Assembly: GCA_023393455.1 (NCBI GenBank)
Contig: JAEWLJ010000013.1
Location: forward strand, 100,230-164,229
Direction of reading: 5' to 3'
Length of the DNA: 64,000 nt
Source of the DNA: Methanobacteriota archaeon
Lineage (GTDB): Archaea; Halobacteriota; Methanomicrobia; Methanomicrobiales; Methanoculleaceae
Below the pieces are notes generated by a model that saw only the letters and a list, made by a program, of their open reading frames with translations, was not told the DNA's origin and made no database searches. Of the stretch, positions 35,334 to 43,273 are shown one piece after another. The first letter of the stretch is position 1. Each line of letters starts with the position of its first letter. Both the position numbers and the translations under genes were made by a program.

Positions 35334-35831
35334 TCAGATCTCCAGGTTCCAGAGATCGTCCCCAACGTAGTGGACGCTTTTGACGGACTTACCCTTCTCC
35401 TGCCGCTCCATATCGGGCGCATCCAGGAGCGCAATCCCCACGGCAAGCGGTTTTCCGTGCCGCTCCTCGACGACCTGCACAGGGTGCCCCGCACGGACAT
35501 CCGGCGAGATCGATACGATCCCGGGGCGCATGGCATCCGCGCCGTTTGCAACGAACCTGACCGCGCCGGAATCAACCACCACCCGCCGCTCGGGGATCGG
35601 GTGCTCGACGAGACCCCGCAGGGTCGGGAACGCCCATTCGTCGGTCCCCATCAGGAGGGGCTTTTTGTCGACGAGGTAGATCCCAACGGGGGCATCCGTC
35701 TCCACCCGCTCGATCCGGTCCGACCGGAAGTGGTCTGCGGATACCCCGATCTCATCGGTGAGCCGCTCGAGAAGTTCACTTATCTGCGATTTCCTGATAA
35801 CGTGGCGCTTTTTAACAGTAATTTTTGGCAT
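35334..35831 (-). CDS. PUA-domain RNA-binding protein
   Basis: A 165-residue protein, MPKITVKKRHVIRKSQISEL onward. The N-terminal half resembles the pre-PUA domain of archaeal Tma20/MCT-1 relatives, and the C-terminal half is a PUA domain (PERRVVVDSGAVRFVANGADAM, then GIVSISPDVRAGHPVQV). Such proteins bind tRNA or the small ribosomal subunit. GAGGT precedes the ATG at 35831. It is divergent from the Sm protein gene with two TATA boxes in between. Confidence 0.85.
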   Translation of the reverse strand: MPKITVKKRHVIRKSQISELLERLTDEIGVSADHFRSDRIERVETDAPVGIYLVDKKPLLMGTDEWAFPTLRGLVEHPIPERRVVVDSGAVRFVANGADAMRPGIVSISPDVRAGHPVQVVEERHGKPLAVGIALLDAPDMERQEKGKSVKSVHYVGDDLWNLEI

Positions 35832-35875
35832 GTCTCGAAACCTCGGGGTGCGCTGACGTTCGCGCAGCAACGCGG

Positions 35876-35909
35876 TTATATTTAAGTAGCTTCCTCACTC
35901 AAATATATT
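35876..35909. promoter_or_regulatory. Divergent promoters of the PUA-protein and Sm-protein genes
   Basis: On the minus strand TTAAATATAA (35886-35877) lies about 50 bases before the PUA-protein start. On the plus strand AAATATATT (35901-35909) lies about 35 bases before the Sm-protein ATG. The two core promoters are back to back. Confidence 0.6.
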
Positions 35910-35939
35910 ACTCCAGAAAGGACGGCAAAGGGTAATCAC

Positions 35940-36167
35940 ATGACGCCAAGACCGTTAGATATTTTAGATCAGGTACTGAATCGTCAGCCCGTCATCATCA
36001 GCCTGAAAGGTGGGAGGGAGATCCGGGGGATCCTCCAGGGATACGACGTTCACATGAATCTGGTATTGGACAGGGCTGAAGAAGAAGTGGACGGCACGGC
36101 GCAGAAACTCGGCACGTTGATCGTCCGCGGTGACAATGTGATCTACATTACCCCTTCAGTCGAATAA
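35940..36167 (+). CDS. Sm-like archaeal RNA-binding protein
   Basis: A 75-residue Lsm protein that forms a heptameric RNA-binding ring. Sm1 motif residues are visible in VIISLKGGREIRGILQGYDVHMN and the Sm2 motif in LGTLIVRGDNVIYI. It heads a gene set with L37e (16 bases downstream) and purF, an order common in archaea. AAAGGG lies upstream of the start. Confidence 0.94.
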   Translation: MTPRPLDILDQVLNRQPVIISLKGGREIRGILQGYDVHMNLVLDRAEEEVDGTAQKLGTLIVRGDNVIYITPSVE

Positions 36168-36183
36168 CATTAGGTGAGAGAGC

Positions 36184-36366
36184 ATGTCAAAAGGCACACC
36201 ATCGATGGGTAAACGCCAGAAGCGCACTCACATCGCCTGCAGGCGATGCGGCAAGATCTCGTTCCATGCACAGCACAAGGTCTGTGCGGCCTGTGGATTC
36301 GGCAAAAGCCGGAGGATCCGCAGTTACCGCTGGACGGAGAAGAAGGCAAAGGTACCGACGCATTAG
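36184..36366 (+). CDS. rpl37e: 50S ribosomal protein L37e
   Basis: A 60-residue zinc-ribbon ribosomal protein with CRRCG and CAACG pairs and basic ends ([19 protein letters not shown]). GGTGAGAG precedes the ATG. It follows the Sm gene by 16 bases, as in many euryarchaea, and is followed nine bases later by purF. Confidence 0.96.
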
Positions 36367-36375
36367 AGTTGTATC

Positions 36376-37812
36376 ATGTGTGGTATCGTTGGCATCGTCG
36401 ATGCTGGCGGTGTCTCGTTTCCGCTGTACTACGCCCTGTACGCTCTCCAGCACCGGGGGCAGGAGAGCGCAGGGCTCTCTACTTTTGAAGGCACGACCCT
36501 CCATACGCACAAAGCACAGGGGCTCGTCGCTGAGGTCTTCAACAGCCAGACCCTGCAGGATCTGCCAGGGAATGCCGGAATCGGACACGTCCGCTACCCG
36601 ACAACGGGATCAAAAGTTCCTGAGAACATTCAGCCGTTCAATTTCCGGTACCGGGGGCTCGATCTCTCGATCGTCCATAACGGCAACCTGGTCAATACCG
36701 CTGAACTCCGTGAGGAGTATGAGCGCCGGGGACAGATCTTCTGCACCACGACCGATACCGAAGTCATGGGGAGCATCATCGCCGAGGCGCTCCGGACCTC
36801 GAAGAGCATGGAAGATGCCGTGCTCCTCTGCATGCGGCGGCTGCGCGGCTCCTACGCCACCGTGGCCCTCCTGAACGATACCGTATACGCCTTCCGCGAT
36901 CCGCTCGGCATCAAACCGCTCTGCATCGGAGAGCTCGACCACGGCTACATCGTCGCGTCGGAGAGCGTGGCGATCGATGCGCTGGACGGCACGTTCGTCA
37001 GGGACGTGCGTCCCGGCGAACTCGTCCGGATCGACGAGTCCGGGCTCACCTCCACCCAGATCGCGACCGCGAACCGGAAGGCGTACTGCATCTTCGAGTA
37101 CATCTACTTCGCCCGTGCCGACTCGGTGATGGACGGGACGCTGGTCTACGACGTCCGGCGGCGGATCGGGCAGAAACTCTACGGCACAAACCCCACCGAG
37201 GGAGACACGGTCTGCCCGGTTCCCGACTCCGGGATCGCGTACGCCGCAGGCTACGCCAAAGAGTCCGGGATACCGTTCCTCGAGGGGCTGATGAAGAACC
37301 GTTACATGGGCCGGACGTTCATCATGCCGACCCAGCAACAGCGCGAGCGGGCGGTCCGGATCAAACTCAACACCGTTCGGGGAAATCTGAAGGATAAACG
37401 GGTGGTGCTCATCGACGACAGCGTCGTCCGGGGGACGACCTCCCGCCGGATCGTGAACATGATCCAGGATGCGGGGGCCGACGAGGTCCATCTCAGGGTC
37501 GGTTCTCCGCCGATCATCGCCCCCTGCTACCTTGGGGTGGATATGGCCACCCGCACGGAACTTATCGCGAATGGCCGGGATGTCGAGGCAGTGCGTAAAA
37601 GCATCGGCGCGACGTCGCTCACCTACATCCCGCTCGAAGACCTGGTGGAGGCGATCGGGTGCGGCGAACAGAACCTCTGCACCGGATGCCTGACGGGATG
37701 CTACCCGGTGGAGATCAACGGAGAGAAGAGCTGCCACGCAATCGTGGATTACGGAGCCGGCACCCACCAGTCCGACCTCTCGACCTTCAAGGCCGGGAAG
37801 GGACAGACATAG
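36376..37812 (+). CDS. purF: Amidophosphoribosyltransferase
   Basis: First committed enzyme of purine synthesis: glutamine plus PRPP gives phosphoribosylamine. The 478-residue protein begins MCGIVGI, whose cysteine becomes the N-terminal nucleophile without a propeptide. It has the QHRGQESAG segment, the PRPP loop VVLIDDSVVRGTTSRR, and CGEQNLCTGCLTGCYP near the end, which fits the structural iron-sulfur site of this enzyme family. It lies nine bases after L37e and ends before a T-run. Confidence 0.95.
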   Translation: MCGIVGIVDAGGVSFPLYYALYALQHRGQESAGLSTFEGTTLHTHKAQGLVAEVFNSQTLQDLPGNAGIGHVRYPTTGSKVPENIQPFNFRYRGLDLSIVHNGNLVNTAELREEYERRGQIFCTTTDTEVMGSIIAEALRTSKSMEDAVLLCMRRLRGSYATVALLNDTVYAFRDPLGIKPLCIGELDHGYIVASESVAIDALDGTFVRDVRPGELVRIDESGLTSTQIATANRKAYCIFEYIYFARADSVMDGTLVYDVRRRIGQKLYGTNPTEGDTVCPVPDSGIAYAAGYAKESGIPFLEGLMKNRYMGRTFIMPTQQQRERAVRIKLNTVRGNLKDKRVVLIDDSVVRGTTSRRIVNMIQDAGADEVHLRVGSPPIIAPCYLGVDMATRTELIANGRDVEAVRKSIGATSLTYIPLEDLVEAIGCGEQNLCTGCLTGCYPVEINGEKSCHAIVDYGAGTHQSDLSTFKAGKGQT

Positions 37813-37832
37813 GCGGTCGTTCCGGATCACTC

Positions 37833-37841
37833 TTTTTTTTT
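37833..37841 (+). terminator. T-run terminator after purF
   Basis: Nine consecutive T residues 21 bases after the purF stop are the clearest oligo-T terminator in the window, and would end the Sm-L37e-purF transcript. Confidence 0.55.
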
Positions 37842-37974
37842 CGGCACGACCCTGAAGAGCCCATACCTTTCTGCGCGATTTATTGCCGCAATGCCAGGCG
37901 TCCCGGCCGAAAAAACCCTCCGGTGCAGGAGAACAGATAACAAAATAATTGCAAAAACGCGGGAATGCTTCTCA

Positions 37975-38049
37975 TAGCGAGGGATGGATTTGAACCATCG
38001 ATCTACGGGTTATGAGCCCGCCGGGATATCCTGACTACCCCACCTCGCT
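37975..38049 (-). tRNA. Initiator tRNA-Met (anticodon CAT)
   Basis: On the minus strand the 75-base sequence has acceptor AGCGAGG (38049-38043) pairing with CCTCGCT, and discriminator A at 37975. The anticodon loop is CTCATAA on a stem whose last three pairs are G-C (GGG/CCC), the hallmark of initiator tRNAs. The T-loop GTTCAAAT is present. No intron and no encoded CCA. TATA-like sequences lie upstream at 38063-38092. Confidence 0.93.
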
Positions 38050-38150
38050 TCTGTCCTGTGAGGTATATAGATTGTATTTTGAGGGATATATATCTTTGTG
38101 CCTCCCGAATCGGCGATCTCGATGACGGCGCCCGCCAGAGAGGGCTAATC

Positions 38151-38160
38151 ATTTAATATG
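38151..38160 (+). promoter_or_regulatory. TATA box of the thioredoxin gene
   Basis: ATTTAATATG, centred about 28 bases before the ATG at 38183, predicts a leaderless transcript; no Shine-Dalgarno sequence is seen. Confidence 0.5.
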
Positions 38161-38182
38161 AGCGAGCGGCATACTTCGTCAT

Positions 38183-38599
38183 ATGGATGAAGAGAGGCCG
38201 CTTGACGACGAACTGCACCGTATCCGGGAAGAACGTCTCCGGAAACTCGAAGAACAACTGACGGGTACGCCCGGCGGCGTCATTGAGATCGCCGACGGCG
38301 CGCTCCAGAAGACCCTCGGGGAGCATCCGGCCCTGGTCGTCGACGTCTGGGCGGAATGGTGCGGCCCCTGCCGGATGGTGGCCCCGGTCGTCGAGGACCT
38401 TGCGCGTGAGTTCGCCGGCAACGTGACCTTCGGCAAGTGCAACGTCGACCAGAACCCCACAATCGCAGCGAGCTTCAGCGTAACCGCGATACCCACGCTC
38501 CTGTTCTTCGCGAACGGCATGCTGGTCGACCGGGTGGTCGGGGCGCTCCCGAAAGAGGCGATCAAGGCACGGGTGATGCGGGCGTTCGGCACCGACTAG
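38183..38599 (+). CDS. trxA: Thioredoxin
   Basis: A 138-residue thioredoxin with the active site WCGPC (in VWAEWCGPCRMVAPV), the conserved cis-proline region AIPTLLFF and an N-terminal charged helical extension of about 35 residues before the fold begins. It reduces protein disulfides in the cytoplasm. Its stop overlaps the convergent dehydratase-like gene by four bases. Confidence 0.93.
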   Translation: MDEERPLDDELHRIREERLRKLEEQLTGTPGGVIEIADGALQKTLGEHPALVVDVWAEWCGPCRMVAPVVEDLAREFAGNVTFGKCNVDQNPTIAASFSVTAIPTLLFFANGMLVDRVVGALPKEAIKARVMRAFGTD

Positions 38600-38943
38600 A
38601 GGTGCGCGCCCTGCCGGTACCGGAGCCACTCGGAGAGCCGTGCGGCCATGACGAAGTCGTTTCTGGAGAGCCCGCCGATGGCGTAGGTGTACCAGGCGAC
38701 ATCCACGAACCTCGCGGCGTGGATCCCGAGATCCGGGAGATGGTCCTCCCGCGCGGCAAACGTGGCGATCTCGTTGAGGAACGCCACCGCTTCGGCAAAC
38801 CCTTTGCAGGCGAACCGGGCGGTAAGCCGCCCGTCTTCGAGCGACCAGTCCGGGACTTCCGGCAGGAGGTCGGCGATCTCCCGCCGGTTCAGCGGTGCTG
38901 TATCCGCGACATCGGGGACGATCGCCTCAGACGAAATATCCAT
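38596..38943 (-). CDS. Pterin-4a-carbinolamine dehydratase-like protein
   Basis: A 115-residue protein with the PCD fold pattern: FACKGFAEAVAFLNEIATFA, then AAREDHLPDLGIHAARFVDVAWYTYAIGGLS. The usual catalytic H-H-P is here D-H-L-P, so one histidine is missing and dehydratase activity is uncertain. Relatives in archaea have been linked to pterin or molybdopterin chemistry. It is convergent with the thioredoxin gene. Confidence 0.8.
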   Translation of the reverse strand: MDISSEAIVPDVADTAPLNRREIADLLPEVPDWSLEDGRLTARFACKGFAEAVAFLNEIATFAAREDHLPDLGIHAARFVDVAWYTYAIGGLSRNDFVMAARLSEWLRYRQGAHL

Positions 38944-39036
38944 GGTGATCCCTCATCGGAGAGGAAGAAAAAGGTTATTCTTCAAAAAGCCCGGAATGTG
39001 GATTTTGTTCCCCCTCCGGGCCGGAGGAAGACGGGT

Positions 39037-39603
39037 TCAGCGCAGCTTCTTTACCAGGAACGCGACGTTCTCGGCGAACCGCCGAACCGTCTTCATCCCT
39101 TCCTCGTCGTTTACGGCCTCGCCCGGCGTCCTCCCGAAGACCATGTTCCAGTAGGTCGAGCCCGGCACGATCATGTCGTTTATCAGGTAGAACATCAGCA
39201 GTTCCTGGAGCGTGGCGGTATGTCCGCCCCGCCGCGCCACGGCGATCGGGCCGCCCACCTTCCGCGAGAGGAAGGAGTCGGACGCCATCGAGACCATCCC
39301 GATCCGCTGCAGGGCCGCCGTGACGTCGCCGCGGGCGGTGCCGAAGTAGACCGGGGTTCCTACGATGAACCCCCCGGCCTCCCGGATCTTCTGGATGATC
39401 TCGCCCAGGTCGTCGTCGAGGGCACATTCCCCACTGCTGCAGAGCCCGCAGGCGGTGCAGGAGAGGATATGCTTCCCCGCGAGCGTGATGGTCTCGGTCT
39501 CGATACCCTCGCGCTCGAGGACTTCTGCGCACACCCCGAGCACCTGTGCGGTGTTCCCCCGGGGCCGGGGGCTCCCGCAGAGCAGCACAACTTTTCCTGC
39601 CAT
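39037..39603 (-). CDS. Iron-sulfur flavoprotein (flavodoxin-like, Isf family)
   Basis: A 188-residue FMN-binding protein with the flavodoxin-like start VVLLCGSPRPRGNT (phosphate loop) and the compact cysteine motif CTACGLCSSGEC typical of archaeal iron-sulfur flavoproteins. These transfer electrons from ferredoxin, for example to oxygen or peroxide. The upstream ferredoxin-domain DUF362 gene ends one base before its start, so the two probably work together. Confidence 0.86.
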   Translation of the reverse strand: MAGKVVLLCGSPRPRGNTAQVLGVCAEVLEREGIETETITLAGKHILSCTACGLCSSGECALDDDLGEIIQKIREAGGFIVGTPVYFGTARGDVTAALQRIGMVSMASDSFLSRKVGGPIAVARRGGHTATLQELLMFYLINDMIVPGSTYWNMVFGRTPGEAVNDEEGMKTVRRFAENVAFLVKKLR

Positions 39604-39604
39604 C

Positions 39605-40708
39605 TCACACCTCGATCAGCCGGTAGGCCTCTTCCCCGAGGCCGATCCGGGCGGCGTACTCAATCTGGTACCCGGCGTCCGTGTAGTCCCAGACCCCCTT
39701 GAACTTGTCTTCCCCGGGGGCGTGGTTCGCCGCAAGGTGCGTCCGGGCGAGCCCCTGCTCGCTGTTGACGAGGTCGAAACTCGCGCGGTCGATCGCGACC
39801 GGGTCGGTGGAGGCAAGGATCCCGATGTCCGGGACGATCGCCGCATCGCTCCAGGAGACGCAGTCGCAGTCCGGGGTGATGTCGAGGAGGAAGTTGATGT
39901 AGCCGACCCGCCCGGGCTTACTCCGAACAGCGCCGAGGGCGTACTCGCAGAGCCGCTCCAGGAACGGTCGGATCTCCGTCGTCCAGTCGAAGTCGATCGC
40001 CCCTTCGGGGCAGGAGCGCACGCAGTCGCCGCACCCGACGCAGTGCTCCGGGTTGAACTTCGCCCGCCCGTCGACGACCATTATCGCCGCCTGCGGGCAG
40101 ACCAGGGTGCACATGCCGCACCCGATGCAACGCCCGCTCTCCAGGCACGGCCGGGCAGCATGCTGCTCCGCCTTCCCGGCGGGCGGGGCGCAGCCCATCG
40201 CCAGGTTCTTGATCGCGCCGCCGATCCCGGCGGTGTCGTGTCCTTTGACGTGCGAGAGGACGAGCATGCTGTCGGCGTCGAGGATGCTCCCCGCGACCCT
40301 GACCCGCTGGAAGTGCTGCCCATCGACCGCGACCTCCCGCCAGTACCCGCCGGTAAGACCGTCGGCGATGATGACCGGGGCTCCCGAGACCGCGTAGGCG
40401 AACCCGTGCTCGATCGCGGTGACGGTGTGCCGGACGGCGTCGGCCCGGCTCCCGGCATAGAGGGTGGCGGTGTCGGTGAGGAACGGGTGCGCCCCCCGTT
40501 CTTTCACCTTATCGACCACCTGCCGGGCAAAGAGCGGGTTGAGGTAGGTGTCGCACCCGCGCTCCCCGAAGTGCAGTTTGACGGCCGTGAGGTCATCCGG
40601 CCGGATCGCCTCGCCGAACCCGGCCGCATCGAAGAGGCGGCGGATCTTTGCGGCTTTGCTCTCGTGCGGACCCCGTGCCCTTAAGGCGGCGAAATAGACG
40701 TCTGCCAT
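39605..40708 (-). CDS. DUF362 protein with 8Fe ferredoxin domain
   Basis: A 367-residue protein with a DUF362 body (LTAVKLHFGERGCDTYLNP, SHVKGHDTAGIGGAIKNLAMG) and an inserted ferredoxin with two [4Fe-4S] cysteine sets, CIGCGMCTLVCP and CVGCGDCVRSCP (about residues 195-240). It is probably a redox protein. The ATG at 40708 is preferred to an upstream one because family similarity begins there. It is operonic with the iron-sulfur flavoprotein. Confidence 0.87.
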   Translation of the reverse strand: MADVYFAALRARGPHESKAAKIRRLFDAAGFGEAIRPDDLTAVKLHFGERGCDTYLNPLFARQVVDKVKERGAHPFLTDTATLYAGSRADAVRHTVTAIEHGFAYAVSGAPVIIADGLTGGYWREVAVDGQHFQRVRVAGSILDADSMLVLSHVKGHDTAGIGGAIKNLAMGCAPPAGKAEQHAARPCLESGRCIGCGMCTLVCPQAAIMVVDGRAKFNPEHCVGCGDCVRSCPEGAIDFDWTTEIRPFLERLCEYALGAVRSKPGRVGYINFLLDITPDCDCVSWSDAAIVPDIGILASTDPVAIDRASFDLVNSEQGLARTHLAANHAPGEDKFKGVWDYTDAGYQIEYAARIGLGEEAYRLIEV

Positions 40709-40810
40709 CGATCGATGCTCCCTTACGGGTACTCTCTGGCTGCCGGAGGATAAGAATTGCGCCGGTCTCACCGGTGCGGTGAAGGCTCAAAAAAGAGAGA
40801 GGGGGAGTCC

Positions 40811-43213
40811 TCACCGGATATCCACGTCCTTTAGCCGGACGCCGGGCTCCTCCGTCACGATGCCGACCACCCGGGCGTCGGGGACGATCGCCAGGATCGC
40901 GGCGACGCTCCTCTCCGGGGCGACGAAGGCGTAGCCCATGCCCATGTTGAACGTCCGGTACATCTCCGCGTCGCTGATCTTTCCGGCCTCCTGCAGCCAG
41001 GAGAAGATCTCGGGGACCTCGAGGGGGTCGGTGAAGGAGAATCCGTAATCGCTGAGCCGCTTGAAGTTCAAGAGGCCGCCGCCGGTGACGTGGCACATCC
41101 CGTGAACCTCGCAGGCCGCCGTCACCAGGAGGACCTCCGAATAGATCCGGGTCGGCGTCAGGAGCTCTTCGCCGAGAGTCTTTCCGTTCGAGAGACGGGT
41201 CTCGTAGGACCCGCAGTCCTCGACGACCGTGCGGGCAAGGGTTAAGCCGTTGCTGTGGATGCCGCTCGAGGGGACCCCGACGATCACGTCCCCGGGAACG
41301 ATCCCCTCGCCGGTGACGACCTTCCCCTTCTCCTGGACGCCGAGACACGTCCCCGCGAGGTCGAGGCCGTTCACGAGCCCCTTGAGGGTCGCGGTCTCGC
41401 CGCCGACGATGTTCATGTTCGCGAGGCGCGCTCCTTCATTCAGTCCTTCGCCGATCTGGGCCATCTTCTCGGACGAGAGGGCGTCGGTCGCGATGTAGTC
41501 GACGAATGCCACGGGCTCGAGGTTCATCACGTAGAGGTCGTTGACGTTCATCGCGATGCAGTCGATCCCGACGGTGCTCCAGTCGCGGAGGGCGTCGGCG
41601 ACGAGCATCTTCGTGCCGACACCGTCGACGGCGAGCGCAAGGACATACGGGTCGAAGTCGACGAGGCCGGCGAAGTGCCCGGCCTTCCCGACCATCGGGA
41701 ACGCGCCGGATCTCTGGTAGGCAAGGGAGTCGATCAGCGCCCGGACCGCCTGTGCTTCGAGGTCGATGTCGACCCCGGCCTCACGGTAGGTATGCTCTCC
41801 GGCACGGCAGGTATCTTCGTCCGAGTTCTCCGAGAGCCGGAACTCGTCGTGCAGCACCTGCAGAGCGCGTTTCCCGTCTCCGCCCTTCACGACGAAGGAG
41901 ACGTTCACCTCGCTTGAGCCCTGCGAGATCATCATCATGTTGATACCGGCCCGGCCGAGCGCCGAGAAGATCCGGCCTCCCGTTCCCGGTGTGCCGGCCA
42001 TCCCCGCACCGACGACCGCGACCGCAGCGACGTCCCGGTCGTAGGTGACCTCGCGCACGACACCCTGCTTCACGATCGGGTTGAGGGCGGCGACCGCGGC
42101 CTCGAGGTGCGACTCGTCGATGATGAGGGAGATGTTTGCCTCGCTTGAGCCCTGCGAGATCATCATGACGTTCACCTCGCGCTCGGCGAGCGCCGAGAAG
42201 ATCGTCTTCGCCACGCCGGGACGGCCGACCATCTGGGCGCCGTTGATGTTGACGAGCGCCACCTTCTCGATCAGGGCAAGAGCCTTGACCACCCGCTTCT
42301 CCTGGTGCTTGTCCCGGAGGACGAGGGTCCCGGGGACCTCGGGCTTGAACGAGTTCTTGACCCGGATCGGGATGTCCTTCTGCATCGCAGGTTCTATCGA
42401 GCGCGGGTGGAGGACCTTCGCGCCGAAGAATGAGAGTTCCATCACCTCAAGGTAGGAGATGTCGTCGAGCACCCGGGCGTCCCTGACGATCCGGGGATCA
42501 GAGGTCATCACCCCGTCGACATCCGTCCAGATCCAGACCTCGTCGGCATCGATCCCGGCGCCGACGACGGAGGCCGAGTAGTCGGAGCCGCTCCGCCCGA
42601 GGGTGGTGACGACGCCCTGCTCGGTCGCTCCCATGAACCCCATGATCACCGGGACGGTATCGGCGAGCAGCGGGGCGACCCGGGCACGAATGTTCTCAGC
42701 GCTCACCGGGAGGGCACGGGCGTCCCCGTGATTTGTGGTCGTGACGATCCCGGCCTCGGCGCCGTCGAGGACGACCGAAGGGATCCCGTGCTGCCGGAGG
42801 GCAGCCGAGACGATCGGGGCGGAGAGCCGTTCCCCGAAGGAGATGATGTAGTCGCGGGACCGGGGCGTCAACTCCTTCAGGGTGTGGACCGCGGTGAGGA
42901 TGTTCTGCAGCCGGGTGAGCCGGTCATCGATGATCGCGGTCACCTCGCGGACGTGGTCGGGAGCTGCTCTCTCCAGGAGCCGGATGTGCCGCTCACGTAT
43001 CGCCGAGAGAGACGTCTCGAACCGGGGCTGCTCCGTGCTTGCCATGACCTCGTCGGTCACCGCGATGATCTGGTCGGTGACACCCGAGCATGCCGATACC
43101 ACCAGCGCAACCTCGTCGCCCGCGCTACGATGCGATTCTACGATCTTCGCGACCCTTCCGATACAGTCGGTCTCCCCGACGGAAGTGCCGCCAAATTTCA
43201 TTAAAAGCCTCAT
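40811..43213 (-). CDS. lysC-purM: Aspartate kinase fused to phosphoribosylformylglycinamidine cyclo-ligase
   Basis: One uninterrupted 800-codon frame encodes two complete enzymes. Residues 1 to about 462 are aspartate kinase: KFGGTSVG start, GRSGSDYSAS, and two ACT domains each with VMMISQGSSE or MMMISQGSSE. From about 470 it is PurM: YREAGVDID, DGVGTKMLVAD, GGETATL, SSGIHSNGLTLAR, HVTGGGLLNF. The first starts the aspartate family of amino acids; the second makes aminoimidazole ribonucleotide for purines. No stop and no PurM-frame start codon lies at the junction (near 41790-41840). Confidence 0.88.
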   Translation of the reverse strand: MRLLMKFGGTSVGETDCIGRVAKIVESHRSAGDEVALVVSACSGVTDQIIAVTDEVMASTEQPRFETSLSAIRERHIRLLERAAPDHVREVTAIIDDRLTRLQNILTAVHTLKELTPRSRDYIISFGERLSAPIVSAALRQHGIPSVVLDGAEAGIVTTTNHGDARALPVSAENIRARVAPLLADTVPVIMGFMGATEQGVVTTLGRSGSDYSASVVGAGIDADEVWIWTDVDGVMTSDPRIVRDARVLDDISYLEVMELSFFGAKVLHPRSIEPAMQKDIPIRVKNSFKPEVPGTLVLRDKHQEKRVVKALALIEKVALVNINGAQMVGRPGVAKTIFSALAEREVNVMMISQGSSEANISLIIDESHLEAAVAALNPIVKQGVVREVTYDRDVAAVAVVGAGMAGTPGTGGRIFSALGRAGINMMMISQGSSEVNVSFVVKGGDGKRALQVLHDEFRLSENSDEDTCRAGEHTYREAGVDIDLEAQAVRALIDSLAYQRSGAFPMVGKAGHFAGLVDFDPYVLALAVDGVGTKMLVADALRDWSTVGIDCIAMNVNDLYVMNLEPVAFVDYIATDALSSEKMAQIGEGLNEGARLANMNIVGGETATLKGLVNGLDLAGTCLGVQEKGKVVTGEGIVPGDVIVGVPSSGIHSNGLTLARTVVEDCGSYETRLSNGKTLGEELLTPTRIYSEVLLVTAACEVHGMCHVTGGGLLNFKRLSDYGFSFTDPLEVPEIFSWLQEAGKISDAEMYRTFNMGMGYAFVAPERSVAAILAIVPDARVVGIVTEEPGVRLKDVDIR

Positions 43214-43246
43214 TCTGGCTCACTTGTCCCCTGCAATTACTTTATG

Positions 43247-43255
43247 TTATTATAC
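43247..43255 (+). promoter_or_regulatory. TATA box of tfrA
   Basis: TTATTATAC, 19-27 bases before the ATG at 43274, predicts a leaderless tfrAB transcript and excludes an in-frame upstream ATG at 43244. The same A/T-rich patch must hold the promoter of the divergent lysC-purM gene. Confidence 0.5.
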
Positions 43256-43273
43256 AACGCACCGACTAATAAG

